A DNA stretch of 64,000 bases, from positions 17,554-81,553 of the forward strand of contig JAAAIG010000013.1 in NCBI GenBank assembly GCA_015852425.1, written 5' to 3'. This DNA is from Gryganskiella cystojenkinii. Taxonomy: Eukaryota > Mortierellomycota > Mortierellomycetes > Mortierellales > Mortierellaceae. The translations under genes and the position numbers were made by a program. Below the pieces are notes generated by a model. That model made no database searches, was not told the origin of the DNA, and worked only from the letters and a program-made list of their open reading frames with translations. Each line of letters opens with the position of its first letter. Within the stretch, counting starts at the first letter, position 1. Shown piece after piece: positions 50,491 to 60,830 of this stretch.

Positions 50491-53400
50491 ATGAACAGCA
50501 TTAGGGCCATAGACAAGGAATCTGTCCACCGCATCTGCTCGGGGCAGGTTGTCCTCGACATGGCCACCGCCGTCAAGGAACTTCTCGAAAACTCGCTCGA
50601 TGCTGGCTCAACCACCATCGGTAACATGATTGAAATAGTTTTTTCCAAATATTGATTCTTTATCGTCCTTGACCAACGAATGATTCATCAAGTGTCACTC
50701 ACCCCTCTGATATCCTGTCTATTCCCATCAGTTGTCAAGTTCAAGCAGAGTGGCCTCGAGTACATCACCGTGACAGACAATGGCTGTGGTATCTCCGCAC
50801 CCAACCTCGAGACTCTCGGCAAGTCCCCGAAATTTCATTTTTTGACCTCGTTTTGCCACCAAATTTGCTGTTACTATACCATCTTTTCTCCTTTTCTAAC
50901 GATGTACTAACCCGATATTCTAACACTTCTTTTGTCTTCTTTTTCCTTTCTTTCCAACAGCTCTTAAACACTACACATCAAAACTTAGTTCGTTCAATGA
51001 CTTGGCCTTGGTCACATCCTTTGGTTTCCGTGGCGAAGCCCTGTCCTCTCTCTGCGCACTTGCCACTCTCTCCGTCACCACGTCCACAGGAGAATCGCCC
51101 GTCGGTGTCCTCGTCGAGTACACTTCAGAGGGCACAATCCAGTCCAAGAGTCCAACACCCATGAACAAAGGAACCATTGTCAAGATCAGTAACCTCTTCG
51201 AGGGTATGCCTGTTCGCAGGAACGAGTTTGTCAAAAACATCAAACGAGAGTACACAAAATGCATTGGACTCATTCAGGCCTATGCTCTCATCGTCCCCAA
51301 TGTCAGGATCAGTTGTGTCTCTCAGACCGATAAAAAGTAAGCTGTCCTATAGTTTTTCTTTTCTTTTCTTTATATCTTGAATGGGGGGAACTTGTAACTA
51401 ATCGACTGCCTAACACTCAACTCAATTTAGACCTGCCGTAACCTATATCTCTACTAGCGGAAACGCCTCTGTGCGACAAAACATCATCAATGTCTTTGGT
51501 GCCAAGGCCATGGTGGATGTGATTGAGTTTGACCTCGAGCTGGTTAAAGGGAAACCCAAGAATGGCGACAATGGCGACGACGATAACAACAGTGGAAATG
51601 AGCAAGACCAAGATCAAGGCACAGAGACCAAGGATGATAAAAGCACCGGCATTCGCTTGATCGGTTACATCTCCTCCCCAAGCTTTGGTAAAGGTCGTTC
51701 GTCAGCGGATCGTCAGTATATCTATATCAACGGTCGACCCTGTACACTACCCAAGGTTGCCAGAGTCATCAATGAGGTGTATCACTCCTTTAATACGAAC
51801 CAGAGCCCCTTCTTGGTCGCCAACCTGATCCTCCCTACGTCTTCGTACGATGTCAATGTCAGTCCGGACAAAAGGACGATCTTCTTGCACGACGAGCGCA
51901 TGCTGGTGGAAGAGCTCAGGACCAAGCTGACAGAGTTTTTCGAACCCAGTCGGAACACGTTTGCGGTCAGTGAGGCAAGGCAGTTGATCAAGAAACCGGA
52001 TCTTTTCAGCCGTTTGAAGTACGGTACTGACAACAACAACAACAACAACAACAAGGACAAGCCCGAGCAGGAAGAATGCGATGATGAGGATCTTGCCGAG
52101 AATGACTATGATGAAAAAGAGAAAACGACTACCAAGCAAGCCTCACGTCCTGGAACAGTTGTTCAGTCCATCACCATGTCTTCCCTCTCTACGAAGAAAG
52201 TTTCCTCGTCCACTTCTTCTGCGACCGTCGCCAATTCGTCTTTGCGACTTGCTCAAACCAGTCTAATGGATTCAATGCAACAAGTCGAGTCCCCGGTCAA
52301 GAAGCGGAAGGCTCTAGACTCTAGTCTGGACTCGGAGTCGGACTCGGAGCAAGTATCAGGGGAAGACCCGCGTGTGGTCAAGATTATCAATATTGGCAGG
52401 CGTCCAGTGGAGAGAGATACTGTTGCTTCTGCGCGTGATGAGGAAATGGACGCTCAAGACACGACTAGCGTACCAACTTCTATCGCGACAGATGGTGAGG
52501 ATTCGACCCTCAATGTCCTGGAGGGCTACGACCCCTTAGATGACCGAGCACGTAAGGATGAGGAGGATGATGTCAGTGACAGTGACGAGGAGGGTCAAGA
52601 AGCCTTTGATATTTTACAGCAACAGCAACAAACACAGCAAAAATCAAAGCCACAGCAGCGAGTCGTTGTTTTGGATTCAGTGGTGCAGAAAGAAGGAGAG
52701 CGTGACTGGATCATGATCGGATTCGATATGGAGGAGCAACGTCGAAAGCGCACCTTGCGAATGAAATCCCTAACCGAGTCCCGTCAAGTACATCAAGAGA
52801 AGGCCGCAAGACGTCAAGAACGCCGTCAGCAGACTCGTTTACAGATGGATCGAGAGTCCGAAAAGAACGACAAGGACGAGTCAGGTGTAGCCGTTGTAGT
52901 TGATGAGGAAGAGAACAAGGAGAACGAAAACCGTCAGAGTGGGCGTTTGAGGAACAGCAAGGAGATACGGAGAAACGACCTAAAGCTCTCGGATGCCAGT
53001 TTTGCCAACCTGGACGATGCCAAAGCTCAAAAATCGCTCAGTCGTGTCATTTCCAAAGATGACTTCTCAAAGATGAAAGTTCTTGGTCAGTTCAACCGTG
53101 CATTTATAGTTGCCCGCTTGGACAAGTATTCGTCATCTGCTGAATCCTCCCCTCCCTCTTCTTCTCTGTCCTCGCCCAATGATCCCTCGGCACGGAACGA
53201 AAGGAGACGACGCCGTCTCCAACGAATCAGCTCGGACATCTTTGTGATTGATCAACATGCGTCCGATGAAAAGTACAACTTTGAGACCCTTCAAGCCAAG
53301 ACTGTGTTTTCGACTCAGAGGATGTTCCAGCCCAAGAAGTTGTACCTAACAGCACAAGAGGAGATCACGGTCGTGGATCATATGAAGATGCTGAACCAAA

Positions 53401-54038
53401 ACGGATTCTACCTCGATTACGATCCTCAGGCACCGGTGAGTCATCGACTCCAGCTTGTGACGTTGCCCGTGAGCGAGAGAGTGGTCTTTGATCTCCAGGA
53501 TTTCGAGGAGCTCGTGTTTTTGTTGTCGCAGCAGACCAGTACGCCTTTGGAGGATGTCAAAGAATCGGATAGTCATCAGCACTCAAGCAAGATGGTCCGA
53601 TGCTCCAAAGTACGGGCTTTGTTTGCGTCAAGGGCCTGTCGTCGGTCTGTAATGATTGGCCATGTCCTGAATCATACACAGATGAAACGAATTGTCCGAC
53701 ATATGGGCGAGATTGATCAGCCTTGGAACTGCCCTCATGGTCGGCCGACGATGCGCCATCTGTTGGATCTAACAGAGTTGGATGCACAGGACAAGCAACA
53801 GGAAAGGAAGCAAAGGCAAGAGCAGACGACACGTCGGTTCCATAAAGGAGTCGGGGATGATCAGGATGAGTTTGAGAACAGCAAAGGAGAAGAAGAGGAA
53901 GAAGAGGAAGAGGAGGATGAGGGTTCTGATGCGTATGTTCCGATTGCGGTGAAGAGACCGACTCGTCATCAAGGATCGATGTTCAAGCAGTTCCTGGCTG
54001 TGACGCCGAAACCACAGTCGGCGATAGTATCACTTTGA
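50491..54038 (+). CDS. PMS1: DNA mismatch repair endonuclease Pms1 (MutL homolog, human PMS2)
   Basis: Exons 50491-50620, 50732-50818, 50961-51336 and 51431-54038 (3201 nt, 1066 aa). The start [21 protein letters not shown] and the GHKL ATPase motifs [17 protein letters not shown] and FGFRGEAL identify the MutL family. The C-terminal nuclease motif [12 protein letters not shown] (about residue 804; consensus DQHAxxExxxxE) and ACRRSVMIG plus CPHGRPT identify it as the endonuclease-bearing Pms1/PMS2 partner of Mlh1. The 500-residue linker is acidic and Lys/Gln-rich with a poly-Asn run (52031-52053). Intron 2 (50819-50960) has a GC donor; the other introns are GT-AG. An acidic Glu run lies near the C-terminus (53886-53925). 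Confidence 0.95.
50819..50960 (+). other. PMS1: GC-AG intron in PMS1
   Basis: Exon 2 ends ACTCTCG and is followed by GCAAGT, and the intron ends TTCCAACAG. Splicing here gives [17 protein letters not shown], the conserved MutL sequence. The only nearby GT (two bases further on, AAGTCC) would shift the frame into a stop. Confidence 0.85.
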
Positions 54039-54225
54039 GAAAGGAGCCAGATAGATATATCCTACCAAGATGCATTGTTCTCATCAGAAAAGAAAAGAAA
54101 AGAGCTAAAACAGCCGATTTATCACCGCACAAATTACTGATAGTCATATATGTTTTTTCGTCCTTTTGAAGGCTGTTCGCTGTCCGATGCTCCTTCCTTT
54201 CTTTGATCTTTTGCCTTCCCACCCA

Positions 54226-54248
54226 TACACACACACACACACACACAA
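54226..54248 (+). repeat. CA dinucleotide microsatellite
   Basis: About eleven CA units in the leader about 100 bases before the proposed start codon of the Arg/Ser-rich gene. Confidence 0.8.
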
Positions 54249-54348
54249 ACCTCCTTCCATTCCTGCCTTTCTACTCATCTTCGTCTTTCAATTACATCTT
54301 TCGACCAATCCAACTACTATACACCTTATTACCCCGTTCCACTGCAGG

Positions 54349-57300
54349 ATGAACAGGCTCGAATACATCATCCCAGCTCTATACTCTGTCGCTCCAAAAC
54401 AATCGTTGATTCTCGATCAAGCCTGGTCAAGCGCCAATCACTCTGTCCCGAAGAGCGATGTCCTCATCCAACTCCAGACCAAGACTGGCCTCCAGTCCAT
54501 GGTGATTCGGTACTGGTTCCAGTGCAAACTTCACCTTGACGAGATCGACACTGCCCTCGATACTCATAAGGGCAAGCATGTTCGATTCCCGCAACTCGAG
54601 AACTTTCATGAGCTCATCCTCTTTACAGTCTCTGGGTCCTGTTACTGTGACCAAACTTTTGATGATCCTCCTTCGTCTTCGACTCTTTTCTCGTCGAATA
54701 CCAGCACAAACTCAAACTCAGCCACGACCGCAAACACGGCCGGCACACAAAGGACCTCCCGTCAGCAACTCTCTGTGCCCCGCCTTCCGGATCTACTTCA
54801 ATCGAACACTTTGAATAACACCAAGCCTGAAAAATCAAAATCTATGACAGTGAAAAGGCAACCTTCACCATCACCACTGCCAGCACGACCACAGCGACAA
54901 ACTCGCGGATTGTCCTCGACTCACGATTTTGCTTCTGCTACATCATCCTCTTCTTCAAATAGACCCATTCAAAAACCAGGAGTTCAAACCAGATCACTGC
55001 GATCTCGCGTGCGATCGCCTCAGCAACCACCACCACTAGTGCCAGTCCCCCACGTGACCGAACCAGATCCTCCTGTTCGTCGTGGTCGTGGTCGCCCAAG
55101 AGGCTCTGGTAGGGGTGGTGCTGCTGCTCGAGGTCGTGGCCGCGGTCGAGGACTCGATACTGTCTACGCAACACGTTCGTCACGCCGTCAACACAACGGT
55201 GATCAACGACAAAGCCAAGACCACTCGTACGTTAATACTCAGTCTACTGCCACTAACACTGGCAGTCCAACAACGCGGCCCTCAACCCCGCAACCGACAA
55301 TCGAGCAATATCAACAACCAGTCCCAGGACGTGGACGTGGTCTTGGTTTGGGAAAAGGCGTCGGCAGCGCTTTTCTTATGCGTCGACCCAATACTCAAAA
55401 TCGTCAATCGAGCCACAGTCAGAGCCCGAGTAGCTCCGATTCTTCGTCTGACTCTGGAAATAGCTCTTATAAAAGCACCCGAAGTCGATGTCGAAACCGA
55501 AGCAAGTCCCCGTGTCGAAAAACTAGAAGCAGACGGTCGGATATGCGCCATAGCCGAGGCCGTGATCAAAGCCCTGACCGCGGTCCAGCATCAAGCCGTG
55601 ACCGAAGAAGTCCTAGTCGAAGCAGCGGAAGCAGTGGTCAACGTCATCGAGGTCACCAAACACGCCAGAGCAGTTTGAGCAGTCGAAGCAATCGGAGTCG
55701 TCAGAATTCTCAAAGTTCTCAGAGTCGTAGCAGTAGCAGTGACAGCGGAAGCAGCAGCGACAGCAGTGGTAGCGAGAGCGACAGTGACAGCGATAATGAC
55801 AGTGATATGAAGACTTTCACCAAACACAACAACCGCCATGCGCTGGTTAGACGAGTCACCGGCGCCAAAACTCCAAAGATCACGATCAAACTCCAGACTC
55901 AAGAAGAACCGGTTGTAAGGGAGAGAGGGATGATCATTTTCAGTGAGGACTCCAAGTCTGATTCCGAGCCATCGAGTCAAGTTCCTGAGGTTTCAACGGT
56001 CTCCGAACCAAAAAGTGTCTCCGGTGTAGACAAATCGCCAGAGCCGTCACGAATACTAACGCCTAACCAGGTCGTTGTTAGATCATACGAGACCTTCAAG
56101 TCTAACGAGTTCTCAAAGCGGAATGAATCTCGAATGACAGAAGAGGTTTCTTCAATTACGAACAGAACACAAAAGTCGAACGGCTTTCCCAATGCAACGG
56201 AGGAGAATCCCGGAGTGCAGGACACTTCAAACACTTTTGACTTCTCATGCACAGAGGCCAGTTCGAGATACTTCGCTCCTGTGGTGCAGGTGGCAGTCAA
56301 GCATTCCAATATGAACGGGTTGTCCAGGGAAACCAACACACTGGCTCTTGCCATCGAGATTGAAAGTGACAAAGGCGACGGCGAGGTCGGTGCGGGATCT
56401 GTATCTACCAAGGTGTTTCTCCCTTCTGTGGCCGTCGCCGGCAACTCGACCTCGTCCGGAGTTACCATGGCAGCGACTGTTCCCGTTATCACTTCTGATA
56501 GCGACAGCGACGAAGTAAGTCTGGGATCATTGCCTACCGATAAGCGTCGTGCTTTACGGTCGCCGTTTGCTCATGCTGCTCAAACCGCGCCTCCTCCCAA
56601 ACAAGCGACCCCTGACAAGATGACCAAAACTACCAACTCAGATACTCCTGTCTCGATGCAAACAGACGCTGCAAATGCATATGGTGATCCGAGAGCAGGT
56701 GATCAATCACGCAACGAGCTCATGATGAACCAACGACAGGGCCGCGCACCAGGCAAGGATGGGGACTCAGCAGTGGTGGTTCATAATTGTTCAGATTCCC
56801 CAGCGCAGGCAACTGACGATCGACTTACCAAGACGCAGAGAGCCAGTCTCGCACCGGTCCCAGAGAAGACCACAGGAGTCCTCGAGTCGGACTGGCGAAA
56901 ACAGTACTCCGCTATCACTGCTGCCAGACGCGCCACTACTGCCGCCACCCCTTACTCTGGTGGTCCAAAGATGAAGACTGAAGGAAAGCCTACAGGCACA
57001 GTCAACGATAACGTAAACAACTTCTCATACCCTCAACTCCTGTCCTCTCAAATCGTTCCCGACAAGAAGCAGATTTTCCGATACATGTGTAAAATTCGAG
57101 CTCAATGCGACGAACTTTTGAAAGGGACACCCACACTTTCGCTCTCCAGCAACAATAACATTAACAACACCAGCATCACTTCCACCACCACTGGAGCGTC
57201 ATCGTCGATTACACTTCGTCATAACCTTCAGAAGCGACATGGATCAAACCTTGACCATTACCTTGCTCCTACCAAAAATGGTCCTTATGGTCCGAACCGT

Positions 57301-58245
57301 GGATGGATGTCTTTAACCAGCTGCCAACCAGACCAACGGCTACAAAAGCGAGCCAGAGTGGATTACATGGACATGTACGCTGAGTCGCAAAGCATCCAAG
57401 GACTTGTTCGACCATCAACCATCAATCCTGGTACACTTGAGCAGGTCCAGCGGCAAAGGGTTTTAGAGCGACAAGGACAGCCCCTCGAAAACCCGTTCCA
57501 TCGTTACCTTGGCGATCACCGAGGTCAAAGGCAGGATGGTGGAGGTCAGCTCAAACGCCAAGAGAGATCTCGAGACCAACAATCCGACCTTATTTCTTAT
57601 GCTTCACAATCGGAGAACTGCGAGTCTTCTCGAGGAAGAGGAAGAGAACGAGGACGCGGAGGAAGGTTTGATCGGTCGAATTCCACGAGCACACAAGGCA
57701 GTGCGAACGACGATTACGGTGTCAACTGTTCTTCCATGTTGCAATCACCTCATGTTAGTCCCGCAGTCCTTTCACTTGTTCCCAGTACTGCTGAGAACGA
57801 AGAGTCGCCCAAGTTGGTGATATCGCCCCACATGACATTGATCCAACCCCGTCAACAGAAGGAGGAGGAGGAAGAGAAAGATAAGCAACAACTCTCCTCG
57901 TTGTCTTTGTCGTCTAACCTGCCTTGCTCGACAATAATGTCCAACGGCAATTTGCCGCCAACGGTCATTTCAGATGGATCATTTAACGGTGGCAGTATGT
58001 CAGATGTCGAGGAGGTTCTGTCTCAGACAGGATTGGAAGATAGAAATGATAACGCTTTGTCTTTGAACAACAACTGGTCCGATCCTTCCAAAGGTACCAA
58101 AGCCGCGTCAGCGACAGTTCCGACATCAAGCGACTCAACCGCCACTTCGGCCACGAAGGCGTCAAGAGGTGGACAACAGGGTCCGGTTGTGAACGGATCT
58201 CAAGTGCTTTCTCCGGCTATTCACGACGCAAAGCCCTGGTTTTGA
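54349..58245 (+). CDS. Large Arg/Ser-rich protein of unknown function with AT-hook-like motifs
   Basis: I do not recognise the family. From the ATG at 54349 the frame gives 1298 aa without an intron. It is open further upstream to an ATG at 54166, but that part is a CT-rich, CA-repeat leader, so the inner start is preferred. Residues 1-105 look folded (MNRLEYIIPALYSVAPKQSL; later RYWFQCKLHLDEID and FHELILFTVSGSCYC). Then come RGRGRPRGSGRGG, an AT-hook/RGG-like stretch (about 55085-55150), and a long RS-dipeptide region (about 55400-55800) ending in Ser-Asp repeats. The rest is mostly disordered. A short ordered patch, KKQIFRYMCKIRAQCDELL (57064-57120), stands out near the C-terminal third. 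RS and AT-hook features suggest a nuclear role in RNA processing or chromatin, by inference only. Confidence 0.7.
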   Translation: MNRLEYIIPALYSVAPKQSLILDQAWSSANHSVPKSDVLIQLQTKTGLQSMVIRYWFQCKLHLDEIDTALDTHKGKHVRFPQLENFHELILFTVSGSCYCDQTFDDPPSSSTLFSSNTSTNSNSATTANTAGTQRTSRQQLSVPRLPDLLQSNTLNNTKPEKSKSMTVKRQPSPSPLPARPQRQTRGLSSTHDFASATSSSSSNRPIQKPGVQTRSLRSRVRSPQQPPPLVPVPHVTEPDPPVRRGRGRPRGSGRGGAAARGRGRGRGLDTVYATRSSRRQHNGDQRQSQDHSYVNTQSTATNTGSPTTRPSTPQPTIEQYQQPVPGRGRGLGLGKGVGSAFLMRRPNTQNRQSSHSQSPSSSDSSSDSGNSSYKSTRSRCRNRSKSPCRKTRSRRSDMRHSRGRDQSPDRGPASSRDRRSPSRSSGSSGQRHRGHQTRQSSLSSRSNRSRQNSQSSQSRSSSSDSGSSSDSSGSESDSDSDNDSDMKTFTKHNNRHALVRRVTGAKTPKITIKLQTQEEPVVRERGMIIFSEDSKSDSEPSSQVPEVSTVSEPKSVSGVDKSPEPSRILTPNQVVVRSYETFKSNEFSKRNESRMTEEVSSITNRTQKSNGFPNATEENPGVQDTSNTFDFSCTEASSRYFAPVVQVAVKHSNMNGLSRETNTLALAIEIESDKGDGEVGAGSVSTKVFLPSVAVAGNSTSSGVTMAATVPVITSDSDSDEVSLGSLPTDKRRALRSPFAHAAQTAPPPKQATPDKMTKTTNSDTPVSMQTDAANAYGDPRAGDQSRNELMMNQRQGRAPGKDGDSAVVVHNCSDSPAQATDDRLTKTQRASLAPVPEKTTGVLESDWRKQYSAITAARRATTAATPYSGGPKMKTEGKPTGTVNDNVNNFSYPQLLSSQIVPDKKQIFRYMCKIRAQCDELLKGTPTLSLSSNNNINNTSITSTTTGASSSITLRHNLQKRHGSNLDHYLAPTKNGPYGPNRGWMSLTSCQPDQRLQKRARVDYMDMYAESQSIQGLVRPSTINPGTLEQVQRQRVLERQGQPLENPFHRYLGDHRGQRQDGGGQLKRQERSRDQQSDLISYASQSENCESSRGRGRERGRGGRFDRSNSTSTQGSANDDYGVNCSSMLQSPHVSPAVLSLVPSTAENEESPKLVISPHMTLIQPRQQKEEEEEKDKQQLSSLSLSSNLPCSTIMSNGNLPPTVISDGSFNGGSMSDVEEVLSQTGLEDRNDNALSLNNNWSDPSKGTKAASATVPTSSDSTATSATKASRGGQQGPVVNGSQVLSPAIHDAKPWF

Positions 58246-58608
58246 GGAAGGGAGAGTCTGAAATTTCTGACAAGGTGGTCAAGCTCAACACTAGCAAATG
58301 AGCTCTTCCCACAAATAATCAGATGTAGATGGTTTTTTTTTGCAAACAAGAGAGTCATCACGTAAGTCCGTAGCTCTGTTTTCAACACATCGTCAAGTCT
58401 ATCACCTTTTGATCTAATTAAAAGAGCCAGGCAGATGCCAATCCAGCAGAGAAAATGACAGGAAGACATCGGGGATGCGTTCATGGACGATGAGAACCAA
58501 TGGTACCTGGGAAAGGGAGTAGGTTTAGCCGTGTCTGTCTATTCCTATACCTCTAATCGTCCTTATATTTTCTGTGCCGGTCCCTCCACCAGAGCCTCCG
58601 ATCCTTGA
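58246..58608. other. Intergenic stretch after the Arg/Ser-rich gene
   Basis: It holds the 3' flank of the Arg/Ser-rich gene. An open frame on the opposite strand has no family features. Nothing else is supported. Confidence 0.4.
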
Positions 58609-58944
58609 TATGGCTCAGTCGCTCCGCCATCCTTGTTTCAGACCCTGTATATCAGACAATGCGAGGGGAAACTGACGAACCTGTGGTTGTTTCAATACTG
58701 TCGGAACCTCCGACGGATCTATTGGGAGCAAATGCGTGGAAACGAGTCTTTCCCTCTGGGGACTCTGGGGGATGTGCTGTATGAGAGTATTGCTTGCGCT
58801 ATGACTACGGATGCAAGTTTCGGCGACAAGACGAGCAGGATCGCGATCACAACGTCAACGACGACAACTTGGCCGAAGTTGGAAGAACTCGAAATCCTGA
58901 ACGCAGTTCGATCCTCAAGTAAATCTTGTCAAAATTGCCTGTAA
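58609..58944 (+). pseudogene. F-box/LRR gene remnant
   Basis: An open stretch of about 110 codons between stops at 58606 and 58942 has leucine-rich-repeat character: LTNLWLFQYCRNLRRIYWEQM, then a charged linker, then TWPKLEELEILNAV. The spacing matches the middle of the F-box/LRR protein at 39491-41353 (SYCTELSRLYWTFAM, a linker, then TWPLLRELRLKGV). There is no ATG, no F-box upstream and no continuation after a short tail. Bases CCTCAAGTAAAT at 58914 could be a donor, so a live exon of a larger gene is possible but no partner exon was found. Confidence 0.45.
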
Positions 58945-59547
58945 AAAATATGCGACGTTCATCGCGACATATTATTAGTATGATAGAAAGAGCCGACATT
59001 GAAGAAACAAATAGCGACATCGCTATGAAAGGTTTGCTGCCGCAAGCCAGTCATCCCCAGATTGTTTATATATGCCTGCCATTCATCCTTTGTTTTATTC
59101 TTCGCTTTATTCTATTTTTTTTTTTTTGTCTTTCGGTCTCCTTGGAATTGTGTGTTCTGTCTTCTCTCCATCTCCCTGTCTTTTCTTTCTTTTGCGTAAC
59201 CATACTTCGGCTATCCCCTATTTTTGTATCCTTATTTTTCTCTTCCATTGATTCTATCCACAGGTGTTATCCTTTGATTTGAAGATTGACGACCTTTGGT
59301 GATTCCGTCCAAGAGTAACATTTTTCTGGATCCCGAATTGCGCCCTCAAGATGTTTCGAATAAGCAACTCCATGATCCCAGAATACACAATCACCCCTCT
59401 TTCCCTCTTCCACTTTATCTCTTCTTTCCTCTTTCTTTATCTGCTATTTTTCCAAATACCCAATTATCTTAATCCCCTCCCCTCCCCCCTCCCCCCCCCT
59501 CTTCCTCTATCAATCTATCCACATACTTTGTTGCTCCAATCTTTAAC
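58945..59547. other. AT- and pyrimidine-rich intergenic stretch
   Basis: No gene seen. T-rich tracts lie at 59110-59130 and a C-rich leader (59465-59505) precedes the HNH nuclease frame. Confidence 0.45.
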
Positions 59548-60243
59548 ATGAAGATTTCATTAACAATCTTGATAGCAAATGTCACCGGGGCATCCCGGTC
59601 TTCCCAGCGAAGAGATAAAAGCCCCCGCATGTGTATTACCGTCTTAATGACCGCCGCGATCGCTCTTCTGGGTACTGTAGCACCTGTATTTGCCACGCCT
59701 CCAGGAATACCAACCGCCTTTGATGCAGGGGAGCAACTGAATGAACTCCAAGTCCAGCCTAAGGCCAGTATCTCCAAATACGATAGAGCACTGTTCTCAC
59801 GCTGGATAAGGATCAGTGGCACTTGTGACACCAGAGAGACTGTCCTCATACGTGATGGCACCAATATCGTCATTGACAGTAACTGTGCCTCCGTCTCAGG
59901 CAGCTGGTACAGCCCATACGACGGCGCCACATGGGACCGTACTGCCGATGTGGACATCGACCACGTAGTGCCTCTAAAAGAAGCGTGGGCATCCGGTGCC
60001 AGTTCATGGACCACCGACAAGCGGCGACAATTCGCAAATGACCTCTCCAACCCTCAGTTGATGGTAGTCACTGACAGAGTCAATCAAGCCAAGGGAGACA
60101 AGGGTCCAACTAAATGGTTGCCACCGCTCGCTTCTTACCACTGCACATACGCCAAGGCTTGGATTAGGGTGAAGTATGTCTGGGATCTCAGCGTCGATTC
60201 TGATGAGAAGAGCACACTCACTCGCCTGCTCGAAACCTGTTGA
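59548..60243 (+). CDS. Secreted HNH-family nuclease (DUF1524 / GmrSD C-terminal type)
   Basis: The frame encodes 231 aa from the ATG at 59548, or 204 aa from the ATG at 59629. The second start is attractive because it gives a clean signal peptide (ITVLMTAAIALLGTVAPVFA) ahead of TPPGIPTAF. The mature part matches small secreted HNH nucleases: DVDIDHVVPLKEAWASGAS with the catalytic His next to Asp, then FANDLSNPQLMVVTDRVNQAKGD split over the helix (Asn ligand), and KWLPP followed by YHCTYAKAWIRVKY. Two Cys pairs (CDTRE/NCASV and HCTYA/ETC) suit an extracellular protein. The family is common in actinobacteria and fungi, so lateral origin is possible. It probably degrades nucleic acid outside the cell. 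Confidence 0.8.
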   Translation: MKISLTILIANVTGASRSSQRRDKSPRMCITVLMTAAIALLGTVAPVFATPPGIPTAFDAGEQLNELQVQPKASISKYDRALFSRWIRISGTCDTRETVLIRDGTNIVIDSNCASVSGSWYSPYDGATWDRTADVDIDHVVPLKEAWASGASSWTTDKRRQFANDLSNPQLMVVTDRVNQAKGDKGPTKWLPPLASYHCTYAKAWIRVKYVWDLSVDSDEKSTLTRLLETC

Positions 60244-60482
60244 CCACGTGCGCAGTGGCGATAAATCTCAGAACATAGTTCCCCCAGGTACGGTCCCTGA
60301 TCAAAAACTGTGCATATGCCATCGACTTTGCTTGATTCGATTTGATTCGAATGAAATAAAGTCGTGTAGGTTTAAAATCGACTTGAAAACCCCTGTATTC
60401 TGCACAGGCCGGGGCCATATCGATATGGTGCGGTATCTTGCTGTTGGTCGTCTTTGTATGTTCATCGCACTCGAACAAGTAG
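60244..60482. other. Intergenic, 3' flank of HNH nuclease gene
   Basis: It contains AATAAA (60354-60359, plus strand) suited as a poly(A) signal for the nuclease gene, and a short direct repeat GATTCGA/ATTCGAAT near 60335-60350. No gene seen. Confidence 0.4.
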
Positions 60483-60830
60483 AAGTCGAAACTTGTCTGC
60501 GAATTTATTGAGGACATCCAGGCAGGAACTCTCCTTGAGCAAGACCATGAACAATCTAGGAATCAGGTACTCAAGCAACTCGTAGATCTGGGTCAAATGG
60601 CGCAGATTCCCTTCCGAATGGCGATCAGTCGCTTGTTGACTTGGCTTGAAGTCCGAGCATAGAGGAGAACCGCATTATCTCTCGACTTGGTTGGATATCG
60701 ACTAGATGGTCAAGACCTGGTCTGGGATGCGAAGGTTGAGCTTGTACTTCGCGCCAACGACGTGGTACCGGTCACCATCAAGCGCTTTACAGCCAAGTCT
60801 TTGGTCCAGGCTTCCTTTTGGGTGATATGA
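60483..60830 (+). pseudogene. Coding remnant broken by one in-frame stop
   Basis: One frame runs from 60483 to the stop at 60828-60830 and is interrupted only by TAG at 60660-60662. Both halves have protein-like composition: EDIQAGTLLEQDHEQSRNQ and PFRMAISRLLTWLEVRA before the stop, LSLDLVGYRLDGQDLVWDAK and VVPVTIKRFTAKSLVQASF after it. There is no ATG at the front. I do not recognise the family. It looks like the 3' end of a decayed gene. Confidence 0.4.

Noticed and set aside
54166..54348. Upstream extension of the Arg/Ser-rich gene from an earlier ATG
   Set aside because: The segment is CT-rich with a CA microsatellite, like untranslated leaders elsewhere in the window. The ordered part begins at 54349.
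55082..55678. 198-codon frame overlapping the Arg/Ser-rich gene
   Set aside because: It arises from the repeated RS/RG codons read in a shifted frame; the main frame continues on both sides.
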